35,505 nucleotides of DNA from Planctomycetaceae bacterium (GCA_002683215.1 NYSY01000149.1:1-35505); one strand, 5' to 3'; shown: positions 9,475 to 18,138, counted from the stretch's first letter. Notes: generated by a model not told the origin, from the letters alone. Numbers and translations are program-made.

Positions 9475-12400
9475 ATGCTGAGCAGCGTCTTCATACGTCG
9501 GCCGATCTTCGCCTCGGTCATCTCCATCGTCACCCTGATCATGGGTGCGATCGCCTACACCGCGCTTCCGCAGGCCCGCTACCCGAACATCGCCCCGCCG
9601 ACCATCCAGGTCTCCGCGGTGTTTCCGGGCGCCAGCGCTTCCACCATCGGGGAGACGGTCGCGACACCGCTCGAGCAGGAGATCAACGGGGTGGACGGAA
9701 TGCTCTACATGAGCAGCGTCTCCGCCAGCGACGGCTCCTGCGTCATCACGGTCTCCTTCGAGGTCGGGACCGATCTCGACACCGCGAACGTCCTGGTGCA
9801 GAACAAGGTCGCCTCCGCGATCCCCAAACTGCCCGAGGAGGTCCAGCGACAGGGCGTGATGACGAAGAAGCAGTCGACCGACATCATTCTCTACGCCTCG
9901 ATCATCGCCGACGAGGGCAGCGAGTTCGACGCGCTGTTTCTCAACAACTACGCGGAAGCCCAGCTCCGCGACGAACTGACCCGGGTCTCCGGCGTCGGCG
10001 ACATCAAGACGTTCGGCGTCGGCCGCTACAGCATGCGGGTCTGGCTGGACCCGGAGACGATCCGCTCCCTCGGCATGACCACCAACGAGGTGGTCACGGC
10101 GATCCGGGCCCAGAACGCGGAGGTCGCCGCAGGTCGGATCGGCGCCGCACCGGCCCCCGCGGGTCAGGTCTTCGACTACACGGTCACCACCACCGGGCGC
10201 CTCAACACCGCCGCCGAATTCGAGGAGATCGTGCTTCGTACCGGCAAGGACGGAACCCTCGTCAAGCTCCGGGACGTCGCCCGCATCGAACTCGGCTCCG
10301 AAAGCTACAACCTCGCGTCGTCCCTCGGTGGAAGGCCCGCCGCGACGCTGGCGATCTACCAGCTGCCCGGGGCCAACGCGATCGACGTGGCGGACGGCTG
10401 CATGGCCGCCCTGGACCGGCTGTCGAAGGCCTTCCCGGAGGGCGTCGGCTACAAGGTGGTCTACGACGGCACCCTGATCATTCGAACCAGTCTGGCCGAA
10501 CTCCAGACCACGCTGCTGATCACCATCGGACTCGTGATCCTCACGGTCTTCGTGTTCCTCCAGAACTTCCGCGCGACCTTGATTCCGGCCGTGACCATCC
10601 CGGTCTCGCTGATCGGCACCTTCGCGGTGATGCTGGCCCTCGGTTTCAGCCTCAACCTCCTCACCCTCTTCGGGCTCGTGCTGGCCGTGGGCATCGTGGT
10701 CGACGATGCGATCGTGGTGGTCGAGAACGTGACGCGGATCCTCGACGAGGAGAAACTTCCGCCTCGCGAGGCGGCGCTCAAGGCGATGAAGGAGGTCTCC
10801 GGCCCCGTGGTCGCCACCACCATCGTCCTCCTCGCGGTGTTCGTCCCGGCCGCCTTCATCGGCGGCATCACCGGCAGCCTGCTCAAGCAGTTCGCCCTCA
10901 CCATCTCCATCGCGACCGTCTTCAGCTCCATCAACGCCCTCACGCTGAGCCCCGCCCTCGCCGGCGTCCTGCTCCGTCCGACCTCGGACCGGAAGAACAT
11001 CGTCTTCCGGGGTTTCGATGCGGTCCTCGCCCGGGTCACGTCGGTGTACGCCGCGACCGTGAAGGGGCTGATCGCGATCTGGCCGCTGACCGTGGCCGCG
11101 TTTCTCGCGCTGGTGGTGGGCGCCGGCTGGATGTTCACCAAGCTTCCGACCGGCTTCGTCCCGCAGGAGGACGAAGGCTACTGCGTCATGAACATCCAGC
11201 TCCCGGACGCGGCCAGCTCCCAGCGGACCCAGCGGGTCGTGGACCGGGTCGCCGCGTCGGCCGAGGAGATCGGCGGCGTCGCGGACGTGCTGGCGATCAG
11301 CGGCTACTCGCTGCTCTCCGGCGCCGCCTCCGCGAACGCCGCGACGATCGTGGTGGTGTTCGACCCGTGGAGCGAACGAACCACCGAAGCCCTCGGGCAG
11401 ACGAACATCGTCCGCCAGTTGAACGGCATCGGCGCCGGCATCCAGGAAGGCGCCGTCGTCGCCTTCCCGGTGCCCTCCCTCCCCGGACTCGGCGCGAGTG
11501 CCGGCCTGTCCCTCGAGGTCCAGGACCGGGGCGGACTCGGCTTCGACGTCCTTCAGGGCGCGGTCGACCAGTACGTGTTCGCCGCCAACGCGCAGTCCGG
11601 CATCGGCCAGGCCTTCTCGACGTTCTCCGCGAACGTCCCGCAGGTGTTCGTCGACATCGATCGTGACAAGGTCCTCTCCCGTGGCGTGGCGCTCGAAGAC
11701 GTCTTCCAGGCCCTCGGCGCGAATCTCGGCTCGTACTACGTCAACGACTTCTCGGCCTTCGGCCGCATCTACCAGGTCCGAACCTCCGCGGAACCGAGAT
11801 TCCGATCACGCCCCGCGGACATCGAGGCGCTTGAGATTCGAAATCGCGACGGAGAGATGCTCCCCCTGTCGGCGGTGGCCACGGTGAAGCAGACATTCGG
11901 GCCGGAGAACGTCTTCCACTTCAACATCTATCCCTCCGCCCGGGTCACCGCCGGGCCCGCCCCCGGGTTCTCCGGCGGTGAAGCCCTCGACCTGATGGCT
12001 CAGATCGGCAATACCGAACTCCCGCCGGGAACCGGCTTCGCCTGGCGGGACATGGCCTACCAGATGCAGTCCTCGTCCGGCGCGATGTCCGCCATCTTCG
12101 GCCTCGCGGTGCTTCTGGTCTACCTCGTCCTCGCCGCCCAGTACGAAAGCTGGTCGCTGCCGGTCTCGGTGGTGCTCTCAGTCCCCACCGCCCTGCTCGG
12201 CGTGGTGGCGGCGTTGATGTTCGCAGGACTGCCGATCGATCTCTACGTTCAGGTCGGGATCGTGCTGCTGATCGGCCTCGCCGCCAAGAGCTCGATCCTG
12301 ATCGTGGAGTTCGCCAAGAGCAAACGCGACGAAGGCGTGGCGCCCGCCGAAGCCGCGACCATGGCGGCGAGGCTTCGTTTTCGTGCGGTGCTCATGACCG

Positions 12401-12630
12401 CCTTCAGCTTCATCCTCGGCGTCATTCCGCTGCTGGTCGCCGAAGGTGCGGGTTCCGCGAGCCGTCGAACCATGGGAACCACGGTCTTCGGCGGCATGCT
12501 GGCCGCGACGGTGATCAGCCTGCTGATGGTGCCGGTCCTCTACACCGTGGTGCAACGCGCCTCGGAATTCGGCGGCGGGAAGAAGGAGACGGCGGACGGC
12601 GACGCCACCCCCGGTCCGTCGGCGTCATGA
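9475..12630 (+). CDS. RND multidrug efflux permease, HAE1 family (AcrB/MexB-like)
   Basis: A 1051-residue inner-membrane proton antiporter of full family length with 12 expected TM helices and two large periplasmic loops. It begins with the classic N-terminus SSVFIRRPIFASVISIV. The proton-relay residues are present: Asp410 and Asp411 in VGIVVDDAIVVVENVTR (TM4), and Lys938 in GLAAKSSILIVEFAK (TM10). The pattern is complete, so the pump should be functional. It is encoded directly after its adaptor, but no TolC-type outer-membrane factor is encoded in the window, so that partner must be elsewhere. Its last codons overlap the MBL hydrolase gene by 4 nt. Confidence 0.95.
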   Translation: MLSSVFIRRPIFASVISIVTLIMGAIAYTALPQARYPNIAPPTIQVSAVFPGASASTIGETVATPLEQEINGVDGMLYMSSVSASDGSCVITVSFEVGTDLDTANVLVQNKVASAIPKLPEEVQRQGVMTKKQSTDIILYASIIADEGSEFDALFLNNYAEAQLRDELTRVSGVGDIKTFGVGRYSMRVWLDPETIRSLGMTTNEVVTAIRAQNAEVAAGRIGAAPAPAGQVFDYTVTTTGRLNTAAEFEEIVLRTGKDGTLVKLRDVARIELGSESYNLASSLGGRPAATLAIYQLPGANAIDVADGCMAALDRLSKAFPEGVGYKVVYDGTLIIRTSLAELQTTLLITIGLVILTVFVFLQNFRATLIPAVTIPVSLIGTFAVMLALGFSLNLLTLFGLVLAVGIVVDDAIVVVENVTRILDEEKLPPREAALKAMKEVSGPVVATTIVLLAVFVPAAFIGGITGSLLKQFALTISIATVFSSINALTLSPALAGVLLRPTSDRKNIVFRGFDAVLARVTSVYAATVKGLIAIWPLTVAAFLALVVGAGWMFTKLPTGFVPQEDEGYCVMNIQLPDAASSQRTQRVVDRVAASAEEIGGVADVLAISGYSLLSGAASANAATIVVVFDPWSERTTEALGQTNIVRQLNGIGAGIQEGAVVAFPVPSLPGLGASAGLSLEVQDRGGLGFDVLQGAVDQYVFAANAQSGIGQAFSTFSANVPQVFVDIDRDKVLSRGVALEDVFQALGANLGSYYVNDFSAFGRIYQVRTSAEPRFRSRPADIEALEIRNRDGEMLPLSAVATVKQTFGPENVFHFNIYPSARVTAGPAPGFSGGEALDLMAQIGNTELPPGTGFAWRDMAYQMQSSSGAMSAIFGLAVLLVYLVLAAQYESWSLPVSVVLSVPTALLGVVAALMFAGLPIDLYVQVGIVLLIGLAAKSSILIVEFAKSKRDEGVAPAEAATMAARLRFRAVLMTAFSFILGVIPLLVAEGAGSASRRTMGTTVFGGMLAATVISLLMVPVLYTVVQRASEFGGGKKETADGDATPGPSAS

Positions 12631-13586
12631 CCCCGCCACCGATCACCATCGACCTCGCGTATCGCGGCATCCCCGAGGCGGCGGCCTCCTTTCTCTTCCG
12701 CACCGAGGACGGACCCGTCCTGGTCGAGTCGGGTCCGAGCAGCACGCTCCCCACGCTGCAGGCGGCGCTCGTGGCGGCCTCCGTCGATCCCACCTCGATC
12801 CGTGCGGTGATCCTCACCCACATCCACCTCGATCACGCCGGCGCGGCGGGCTGGTTCGCGGATCACGGCGCGGACGTCCACGTTCATCCGTTCGGCGTTC
12901 GCCACCTCGCGGATCCGGCCAAGCTCAACGCCAGCGCCCGCCGGATCTACGGCGACGCGCTCGATCATCTCTTCGGCGAGATGCACGCCTGCCCCGCGAA
13001 TCGGATCCACCCCTCGGAGGATGGCGAGGTCGTCCGGTACGGGCGGCACGAGTTCACCGCGATCGAGACCCCGGGCCACGCCCGACACCACCACGCATGG
13101 TCGATTCCGCTCGACGACGGCCGCACCTGCTTCACCGGGGACGTGGCCGGCATGCGGGTGCCTGGTACCGACCATCCGATCCTCCCCCTCGCTCCCCCCG
13201 AGTTCGATCCCGACGCGTGGAACGCCTCCCTCGACCGGATCGACGCCCTGGGCTTCGACTCGCTCCAGCTCACGCACTTCGGGCGGGTCGACGACCCCGG
13301 CGCCCATCTGGAGCGGGTCCGGGCCCAACTCGCCTGGGAGACCGCGCTCGCCATCCGGCTGGTGGACGATGCCGCGATCGACCAGCCACAGCGGGTCGCG
13401 GCCTACCGGGCCGATCTCCATGCTCGAGCGGCGGCGAACGGGGTCCCCGTGGCCGCACGAACGACCTATCTGGACGACGGCGGCATTTCCATGAACCTCG
13501 GGGGCGTCAAGCGGTACCTCAAAACATCGCGATCCGAGCCCACGAAGGCCGATCATGGATCCACGGGCGTTTTCCCGACGAACTGA
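12627..13586 (+). CDS. MBL-fold metallo-hydrolase
   Basis: A 319-residue metallo-beta-lactamase-fold hydrolase without a signal peptide, so cytosolic. The metal-binding motif is intact: H65-x-H67-x-D69-H70 in THIHLDHAGAAGWF, followed by a His in ETPGHARHHH, an Asp in CFTGDVAGMRV and a last His in LTHFGR. This is the general glyoxalase-II-like/lactonase type, and the substrate cannot be assigned. The ATG overlaps the stop of the RND pump (ATGA), a sign of translational coupling, though no functional link is obvious. A helical C-terminal extension of about 70 residues follows the metal site. Confidence 0.88.
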   Translation: MTPPPITIDLAYRGIPEAAASFLFRTEDGPVLVESGPSSTLPTLQAALVAASVDPTSIRAVILTHIHLDHAGAAGWFADHGADVHVHPFGVRHLADPAKLNASARRIYGDALDHLFGEMHACPANRIHPSEDGEVVRYGRHEFTAIETPGHARHHHAWSIPLDDGRTCFTGDVAGMRVPGTDHPILPLAPPEFDPDAWNASLDRIDALGFDSLQLTHFGRVDDPGAHLERVRAQLAWETALAIRLVDDAAIDQPQRVAAYRADLHARAAANGVPVAARTTYLDDGGISMNLGGVKRYLKTSRSEPTKADHGSTGVFPTN

Positions 13587-13590
13587 CCCG

Positions 13591-13616
13591 GTCGACCGGC
13601 GTTTCGAACGCCCGAC
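13591..13616 (+). terminator. stem-loop after the MBL hydrolase
   Basis: GGCGTT-TCG-AACGCC (13598-13612) is a perfect 6-bp hairpin flanked by pairing GTCG/CGAC, a few bases after the stop codon. There is no T-run, so it may be a terminator or a transcript-end stabiliser. Confidence 0.35.
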
Positions 13617-13694
13617 GAGACCGGACCCACACCCAGCCCGGACCGGGAGGCTCGGCCAGCCCTTCCCCGCAAGGCCCCTTGGAGCACGAACTCG

Positions 13695-14816
13695 ATGCAT
13701 CCGACCATCAGCATCACCCTCTTCGCCACCGCGACTGCCGCCGTGGTCGCCCTCGGACTCACCGCGGCCCCGAATTTCAACCCCCCGGGAAGAGACGCCA
13801 ACACCATGACGACCTCAGAATCAGATCGCCGCATCTCCGCCTCGGGCCACGACGTGACACCACTGTCCCGGGCGCGGGTGGAGGAACTCGCGTCGAAGCT
13901 CACCCCCGAGCAGTACCGGATCACCCAGAAGTCCGGCACGGAGCAGGCCTTCTGCGGCACCCTGCTCGACAACAAGAAGGAGGGCATGTACGTCTGCGTC
14001 GTCTGCGGTCTCCCCCTCTTCAAGAGTGAGCACAAGTTCACGTCGGGCACCGGTTGGCCGAGCTTCTTCACCCCCTTCGATCCCGATCACGTGACCGAGA
14101 AGGCCGACGAGAGTTTCGGAATGGTCCGCGTCGAGATCGAGTGCGCCCGTTGCGGTTCGCACCTCGGCCATGTCTTCCCCGACGGCCCCCCGCCGACCGG
14201 TCAGCGATACTGCCTCAACAGCGAAGCCCTCGCCTTCGTCGAGAAGGGCGAGGAGGTCCCGCTCGAAAGCCGGCCCATGGCGATCGAGACCGGCTACTTC
14301 GCGGGAGGCTGCTTCTGGGGCGTCGAGTACGGCTTCCAGCAGATCCCCGGCGTCATCTCGGTCGAGAGCGGCTACCAGCAGGGTCGCATCGACAACCCCA
14401 CCTACAAGCAGATCTGCAACGGTGACACCGGCCATGCCGAGAGCGTGAAGGTCGTCTTCGACCCGAAGAAGGTCTCCTACGAGAAGCTGGTTCGCTTCTT
14501 CCTCTTCCTTCACGATCCGACGCAGCTGAACCGGCAGGGCCCGGACTTCGGCACGCAGTACCGGTCCGGCATCTACACCGTCGGCGCGGAGCAGCAGGCC
14601 GTCGCGTCGAAGGTCAAGGCCGAACTCGCCACCGCCGCCCGCTTCAGCGGCCGAAAGATCGTGACGGAGGTCGAGCCCGCCAAGACCTTCTGGCCGGCCG
14701 AGGATTATCACCAAGACTACATCATGAAGACCGGGCGATCCTGCCACGTCGATCTGCCTGCCGCCTTCCAAGCCGCGGACATCCAGCCGCTCGGCAAGAC
14801 CACCAAGTCGAAGTGA
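13695..14816 (+). CDS. msrBA: exported bifunctional methionine sulfoxide reductase, MsrB-MsrA fusion
   Basis: A 373-residue protein that reduces both methionine sulfoxide diastereomers. The N-terminus ([20 protein letters not shown]) looks like a signal peptide or membrane anchor, which places the enzyme outside the cytoplasm. MsrB comes first (about residues 55-195) with the zinc cysteines C101/C104 and C150/C153 and the catalytic C173 in RYCLNS. MsrA follows (about residues 200-350) with catalytic C206 in [11 protein letters not shown] and a GDTGHAESV motif. GGAG lies 10 nt before the ATG at 13695. A later in-frame ATG (13806) would give a cytosolic form. The thioredoxin-like electron donor that exported Msr enzymes need is not in the window. 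Confidence 0.92.
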   Translation: MHPTISITLFATATAAVVALGLTAAPNFNPPGRDANTMTTSESDRRISASGHDVTPLSRARVEELASKLTPEQYRITQKSGTEQAFCGTLLDNKKEGMYVCVVCGLPLFKSEHKFTSGTGWPSFFTPFDPDHVTEKADESFGMVRVEIECARCGSHLGHVFPDGPPPTGQRYCLNSEALAFVEKGEEVPLESRPMAIETGYFAGGCFWGVEYGFQQIPGVISVESGYQQGRIDNPTYKQICNGDTGHAESVKVVFDPKKVSYEKLVRFFLFLHDPTQLNRQGPDFGTQYRSGIYTVGAEQQAVASKVKAELATAARFSGRKIVTEVEPAKTFWPAEDYHQDYIMKTGRSCHVDLPAAFQAADIQPLGKTTKSK

Positions 14817-15229
14817 CTCGACACCACACAGACCGTCGCCGATCCAGGTCGATGTGAACACCGCGTCCCCTGCCCCGGGGACGCGGTTTCGCATCTGGCG
14901 GTGACACCACCGTCCCGGCCGACGGTGCATCCTGCTCACCAGCCCGATCGGGGACGAGGCGTCGAGCGGATGCGGGGCGGACTGGCCTCGAAACCACGTG
15001 CGGAAACCGCGTGCGTCTCCGCAACTCCACCCCGGCACGCGGTGTACGTCGCAGTCAGAGGACGCCGCCGTCGGCCAGACGTGGTGCTCACGCCGGTCGC
15101 CCTCGCCCGCCCATCGCCATCGATCATGCTTCCGATTCGGCGAACAACCCGATCTCGTCGCGAGGACTGCCACTCGGCGAACTCTCGGCGTGACCTGAAC
15201 TGCGCGCGGATCCCAAAGGCGACCGGCGC
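14817..15229. other. intergenic region with no recognisable gene
   Basis: This gene-free stretch between the MsrB-MsrA gene and the tandem secreted paralogs starts with two hairpins. The terminator stem lies at 14861-14886. A second perfect 7-bp stem, CACCGTC-CCGGCC-GACGGTG, lies at 14908-14927. From about 14930 to 15229 I see only short open frames without codon bias, homology or a good start. No tRNA cloverleaf or riboswitch was recognised. Confidence 0.6.
14861..14890 (+). terminator. rho-independent terminator of the MsrB-MsrA gene
   Basis: A perfect 10-bp stem CCGCGTCCCC / GGGGACGCGG (14861-14870 with 14877-14886), loop TGCCCC, followed by a short TTT. It lies 45 nt after the stop codon. 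Confidence 0.75.
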
Positions 15230-15266
15230 AAAAAGAACCACGACCCGCCGGAAGGCGGGCCGTGGT
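15230..15266 (-). terminator. rho-independent terminator of the downstream secreted paralog
   Basis: Read on the minus strand, ACCACGGCCCGCC pairs with GGCGGGTCGTGGT around a TTCC loop with one mismatch, and is followed by TTCTTTTT. It lies 24 nt past the stop of the gene ending at 15290. Confidence 0.85.
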
Positions 15267-15289
15267 CTGATTGCTGCGAACAAGCTGAT

Positions 15290-15958
15290 TCAGCCGCGAC
15301 GTCGGCGGGTGCCGAACAACGCAAGACCGGCCAGGGCGAGTCCGCCCGGTCCGGGGATGTTGAAGCCCTGCACGAACGCGTCCCCGACGTCGGCACCGGT
15401 GAGATCGGTGTCGGTGAGACCGAGATCCAGAAGGATCGTCGCGAAGTTCTGGGTGATCAGGAGATCACCCATGACGTCGAAGGTCTGCTCGAGCGGCGCG
15501 ATGGTGAGCGGGAGGCCGATTTGGAACAACGCACCGAGGCCCGTGCCGTCGAAGAACGTGTCGAAGACGGCGAAGGCTCCGAGGCCTTCGTCGAAGGCGA
15601 TGTCGAAGTTGCCGAGCGTGATCGAATCGTTGAACGTGATGGTCCCCCGATGGGCGATCGTGCCGGAGAACGTCGTGATGAAGTCATCGGTGTCGTACAT
15701 GAAGGTGGTCGGGTTCGAGGCGGCATCGGGGGACGTGATCGCGAAGGCGATGGAGTCCGGGCCGAGGTTGCCGGGGACGATGGTGTCGTCGCTCACGCCG
15801 GTCAGCACGAGGTCGGTGACGCTCCCGATCAACTCGAGGTCGAGCAGCACGCTTGTCTGGCCGCCCACGACTTCGACCATGTCCGCGGTGGCGGTAGTCG
15901 CAAATCCGGAGGCGGCGATGACCGCACAAAGAGAACCAATCTGCATACGCATTTTCAT
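15290..15958 (-). CDS. secreted protein with C-terminal PEP-CTERM-like sorting tail, paralog A
   Basis: A 222-residue (or 220) protein with a signal peptide (IGSLCAVIAASGFATTATA), a Thr/Asp/Leu-rich beta-type body, and a C-terminal tail of PGPGG, a hydrophobic run and RRRR. The tail resembles exosortase/PEP-CTERM sorting signals, although the PEP motif itself is replaced by PGPG. The function of the body is unknown. Three ATGs lie close together. AAAGGG is only 2 nt from the first (15958) but 8 nt from the second (15952), so translation probably starts at 15952. The middle of the gene is about 95% identical in DNA to the neighbouring paralog at 16100-16765. A strong terminator follows. Confidence 0.8.
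   Translation of the reverse strand: MKMRMQIGSLCAVIAASGFATTATADMVEVVGGQTSVLLDLELIGSVTDLVLTGVSDDTIVPGNLGPDSIAFAITSPDAASNPTTFMYDTDDFITTFSGTIAHRGTITFNDSITLGNFDIAFDEGLGAFAVFDTFFDGTGLGALFQIGLPLTIAPLEQTFDVMGDLLITQNFATILLDLGLTDTDLTGADVGDAFVQGFNIPGPGGLALAGLALFGTRRRRG
15359..15682. repeat. duplicated segment, copy 1 of 2
   Basis: This 324-bp segment matches 16175-16498 at a constant offset of 816 bp with 17 substitutions by my count and no gaps (about 95% identity). It includes a 46-nt identical block, 15421-15466 = 16237-16282. It encodes the C-terminal half of the secreted protein body but stops at the sorting tail, and similarity drops sharply on both sides. Confidence 0.9.
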
Positions 15959-16099
15959 GACCCTTTTCCTGATCTATTTCTCTGCCTGCTGAGCCGCCGA
16001 ACGTACGGCGACTCCCCCTTCAAAATCGCTCGGCTCTTCGCTCTGGATTCATGGAATCCCTTGCGTCGCCCCGGGGAGCGTTCAGAATCAACATGCACT

Positions 16100-16765
16100 T
16101 CAGCGGCGACGGCGACGGGCGCCGATCGCGGCGATCGCGGCCAACACCAGCGGGCCGGGACCGGGCACCGCCTGGTTGAAGCCCTGCACGAACGCGTCTC
16201 CGACGTCGGCGCCGGTCAGATCGGTGTCGGTGAGTCCGAGATCCAGAAGGATCGTCGCGAAGTTCTGGGTGATCAGGAGATCGCCCAAGACGTCGAAGGT
16301 CTGCTCGAGCGGTTCGATGCTGAGCGGGAGGCCGATCTGGAACAACGCGCCGAGACCCGTGCCGTCGAAGAACGTGTCGAAGACGGCGAAGGCGCCGAGG
16401 CCTTCGTCGAAGGCGATGTCGAAGTTTCCGAGCGTGATCGACTCGTTGAACGTGATGGTTCCCCGATGGGCGATCGTGCCGGAGAACGTCGCGATGAAAG
16501 AATCGCTGTCATACTGGAAGTCGCTGCCAACGGACCCCGCATAGGGCGAGGTGATCGCGAACGCGACCGAATCCGGTCCGAGGTTGCCCGGCGTGATCAC
16601 GCCGCCACTCAGCCCCGTGAGTTCCAGATCGGTCACCGAGCCGATGAGCTCGAGGTCGAGGAGAACACTGGTCTGCCCGCCGACGACGCCCACGATTTCC
16701 GCGGATGCGACGCCACCAAGGCTCAACGCTGCAATGACAGCGCCTGAAGCGGTCTTGAACTGCAT
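16100..16765 (-). CDS. secreted protein with C-terminal PEP-CTERM-like sorting tail, paralog B
   Basis: A 221-residue tandem paralog of the gene at 15290-15958, 141 nt upstream of it on the same strand. It has the same plan: signal peptide ending near ASAEI, a conserved VGGQTSVLLDLELIGSVTDL start to the body, and a tail of VPGPGPLVLAAIAAIGARRRRR. Over the stretch of about 92 residues that ends just before the tail, only about four residues differ from paralog A (D/E, T/S, A/E, M/L). The tails and signal peptides differ much more. AAAAGGG lies 9 nt before ATG 16765. No enzymatic motif is visible; a structural or surface role is a guess. Confidence 0.8.
   Translation of the reverse strand: MQFKTASGAVIAALSLGGVASAEIVGVVGGQTSVLLDLELIGSVTDLELTGLSGGVITPGNLGPDSVAFAITSPYAGSVGSDFQYDSDSFIATFSGTIAHRGTITFNESITLGNFDIAFDEGLGAFAVFDTFFDGTGLGALFQIGLPLSIEPLEQTFDVLGDLLITQNFATILLDLGLTDTDLTGADVGDAFVQGFNQAVPGPGPLVLAAIAAIGARRRRR
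16175..16498. repeat. duplicated segment, copy 2 of 2
   Basis: Partner of 15359-15682, about 95% identical without gaps. Most of the 17 differences change the protein conservatively or not at all, consistent with a recent duplication or with gene conversion under selection. Confidence 0.9.
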
Positions 16766-16830
16766 ATTTTAAAACCCTTTTCCGTTGGTCCTTTTCCACA
16801 ACGCCAGCTTCCCTACGGCTGGACAACAGA

Positions 16831-16858
16831 ACTATTGCACGATTTTCGCCCTCCGCAA
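16831..16858 (-). promoter_or_regulatory. possible sigma70-type promoter of paralog B
   Basis: On the minus strand, TTGCGG (-35-like) and AATAGT (-10-like) are separated by 16 nt, about 65 nt upstream of the start codon, with an A/T-rich stretch (around 16872-16892) just upstream. The match is partial (3/6 and 4/6). Confidence 0.25.
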
Positions 16859-16926
16859 CTCAGGGGTGCACATTTTCCAATAAAAATTTCGATTGACGCC
16901 AATGGCAATTCCTTCAGCATCTGCAG

Positions 16927-17382
16927 GTGGCTGCCATCGAACCGCGATCCATGCCGAATCAGCGATCAAAGTGCCCACGCTGGATGTCCCGCTGGCTGAT
17001 CGCCGCCGGGATCTACAACCTCGTCTGGGGGATCCCGATCATTCTGGCCCCCGATCTTCCCTTCAAGATGTTGGGGATGCCTCCCCTGGAGGACCCGGGA
17101 AGGGCGATCTGGCAGTGCCTTGGCATGGTGATCGGGGTCTACGGGGTCGGCTACCTCGCCGCCGCAAGCGACCCGCTTCGCCATTGGCCGATCGTGCTGG
17201 TCGGCCTTCTGGGCAAAGTGTTCGGCCCGATCGGCTTCATCTGGACCGCCTCGCAGGGCGGAATCGAGTGGATCTTCGGCCTGAACATTCTCACCAACGA
17301 CCTGATCTGGTGGGCGCCGTTCGGGATGATTCTCCTCGCGGCCCGGCGGTCAGCCGCCCAAGATGGGCCGAATCCAGGCTGA
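16927..17382 (+). CDS. small integral membrane protein of unknown function, about four TM helices
   Basis: A 151-residue hydrophobic protein with about four TM helices: WLIAAGIYNLVWGIPIILA, then IWQCLGMVIGVYGVGYLAAA, WPIVLVGLLGKVFGPIGFIW and LIWWAPFGMILLAA. This layout is common in small hypothetical membrane proteins of marine bacteria; I do not recognise a named function. The start is uncertain. GTG 16927 has GCAGG close upstream, and ATG 16951 is an alternative without a ribosome site. It is divergent from the tandem paralogs and converges on the FMN-binding protein, with only 4 nt between the stop codons. Confidence 0.7.
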   Translation: MAAIEPRSMPNQRSKCPRWMSRWLIAAGIYNLVWGIPIILAPDLPFKMLGMPPLEDPGRAIWQCLGMVIGVYGVGYLAAASDPLRHWPIVLVGLLGKVFGPIGFIWTASQGGIEWIFGLNILTNDLIWWAPFGMILLAARRSAAQDGPNPG

Positions 17383-17386
17383 TCAC

Positions 17387-18004
17387 CTACGGGGCCAGCC
17401 AGCCGGCCTCGATGATTCCTGCTTCATTCCACTGCCAGGCGGCCCGAAGATGGCCGTCGTGGTGCAGTTCAAGCCGCTCCAGCCGATCGATCCGGGTGCG
17501 AACGAGGGCGAAATTCTCCCGTCCCGCTTCGCTCGCCGCGGCATCCGGCCGGCAGGCATGAAGGCCGTCCGGGAGGTTGGGATGCCACTCGTCGAGCGGT
17601 CCCGATGGAGGATGAGGTGCGAGGTAGCAACGTCGACTCGAGAGGGTCGTTCTCGCCCAACCCGCATCCGCGACCTCGTCGTCGGCATGAACCGTGGTGA
17701 TCCCGGAAGCCCGAACCTGTGTCTTGCTCGTTCGCTCGTAGAACGCCCAGGCGAGCTGCCCCGACGCCTCGATCTCCCGGACCTTCGGGCTTCGCCGGTC
17801 GGTGTGGAAGGTGAGTGTTCTCGCTTCGGGATCCACCGAGCGGAGCACCACGGTCCGCGCTTCGGGCCATCCATGGAGGCCGACCGAGGCGATGACCGGA
17901 AGGTGCCATTCGTGCCGGCCGTTCGTGACGGCTTCCGTGAGGCCCCGCCAGACGGCAGCGAGTTGATCGGGCAGGGTTGGACGTTCGATCTGCGGTTCGG
18001 TCAT
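17387..18004 (-). CDS. pyridoxamine 5'-phosphate oxidase-like FMN-binding split-barrel protein (Alr4036 type)
   Basis: A 205-residue cytosolic protein. The split-barrel core reads HLPVIASVGLHGWPEARTVV, LTFHTDRRSPKVREI, QLAWAFYERTSKTQVRASG, and a C-terminal FALVRTRIDRLERLELHHDG / AAWQWN segment. This matches the PNPOx-like family typified by cyanobacterial Alr4036, which binds FMN; the reaction is not known. ATG 18004 is chosen over an in-frame start at 18118 because GGGAG lies 9 nt upstream and the extra N-terminus is unlike the family. It is divergent from the photolyase operon with a 134-bp shared upstream region, so a link to that flavin-rich operon is possible but unproven. Confidence 0.82.
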   Translation of the reverse strand: MTEPQIERPTLPDQLAAVWRGLTEAVTNGRHEWHLPVIASVGLHGWPEARTVVLRSVDPEARTLTFHTDRRSPKVREIEASGQLAWAFYERTSKTQVRASGITTVHADDEVADAGWARTTLSSRRCYLAPHPPSGPLDEWHPNLPDGLHACRPDAAASEAGRENFALVRTRIDRLERLELHHDGHLRAAWQWNEAGIIEAGWLAP

Positions 18005-18138
18005 GCCCGTATTCTCCCACCTCGGCGGGCCCGTGTCCCGTCCCGCCTGCTGAAACTCGCCACGGATTTGGACGAAACAACTAGAAGTCGCCGCGACCCG
18101 GCGAGCACGTCGAGTCAATCCCGAACCGGAGCGAGCCC
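18005..18138. promoter_or_regulatory. divergent intergenic region upstream of the photolyase operon
   Basis: These 134 bp separate the FMN split-barrel gene (minus) from the six-gene photolyase operon (plus) and must hold the operon promoter if it is local. No convincing sigma70 pair is visible. A TTGGAC (from about 18068) and a CTAGAA (from about 18081) are too close together to form one. The ribosome site GGAG (18128-18131) lies 7 nt before the TTG start at 18139. Confidence 0.4.

Noticed and set aside
12540-13700. 386-codon minus-strand open frame opposite the MBL hydrolase
   Set aside because: The plus strand carries an intact HxHxDH metal site in the expected place; the antisense product has no motifs.
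14936-15283. Possible small gene in the intergenic region after the MsrB-MsrA gene
   Set aside because: The frame runs through the terminator hairpin of the neighbouring gene and its translation is Arg-rich without motifs or a ribosome site.
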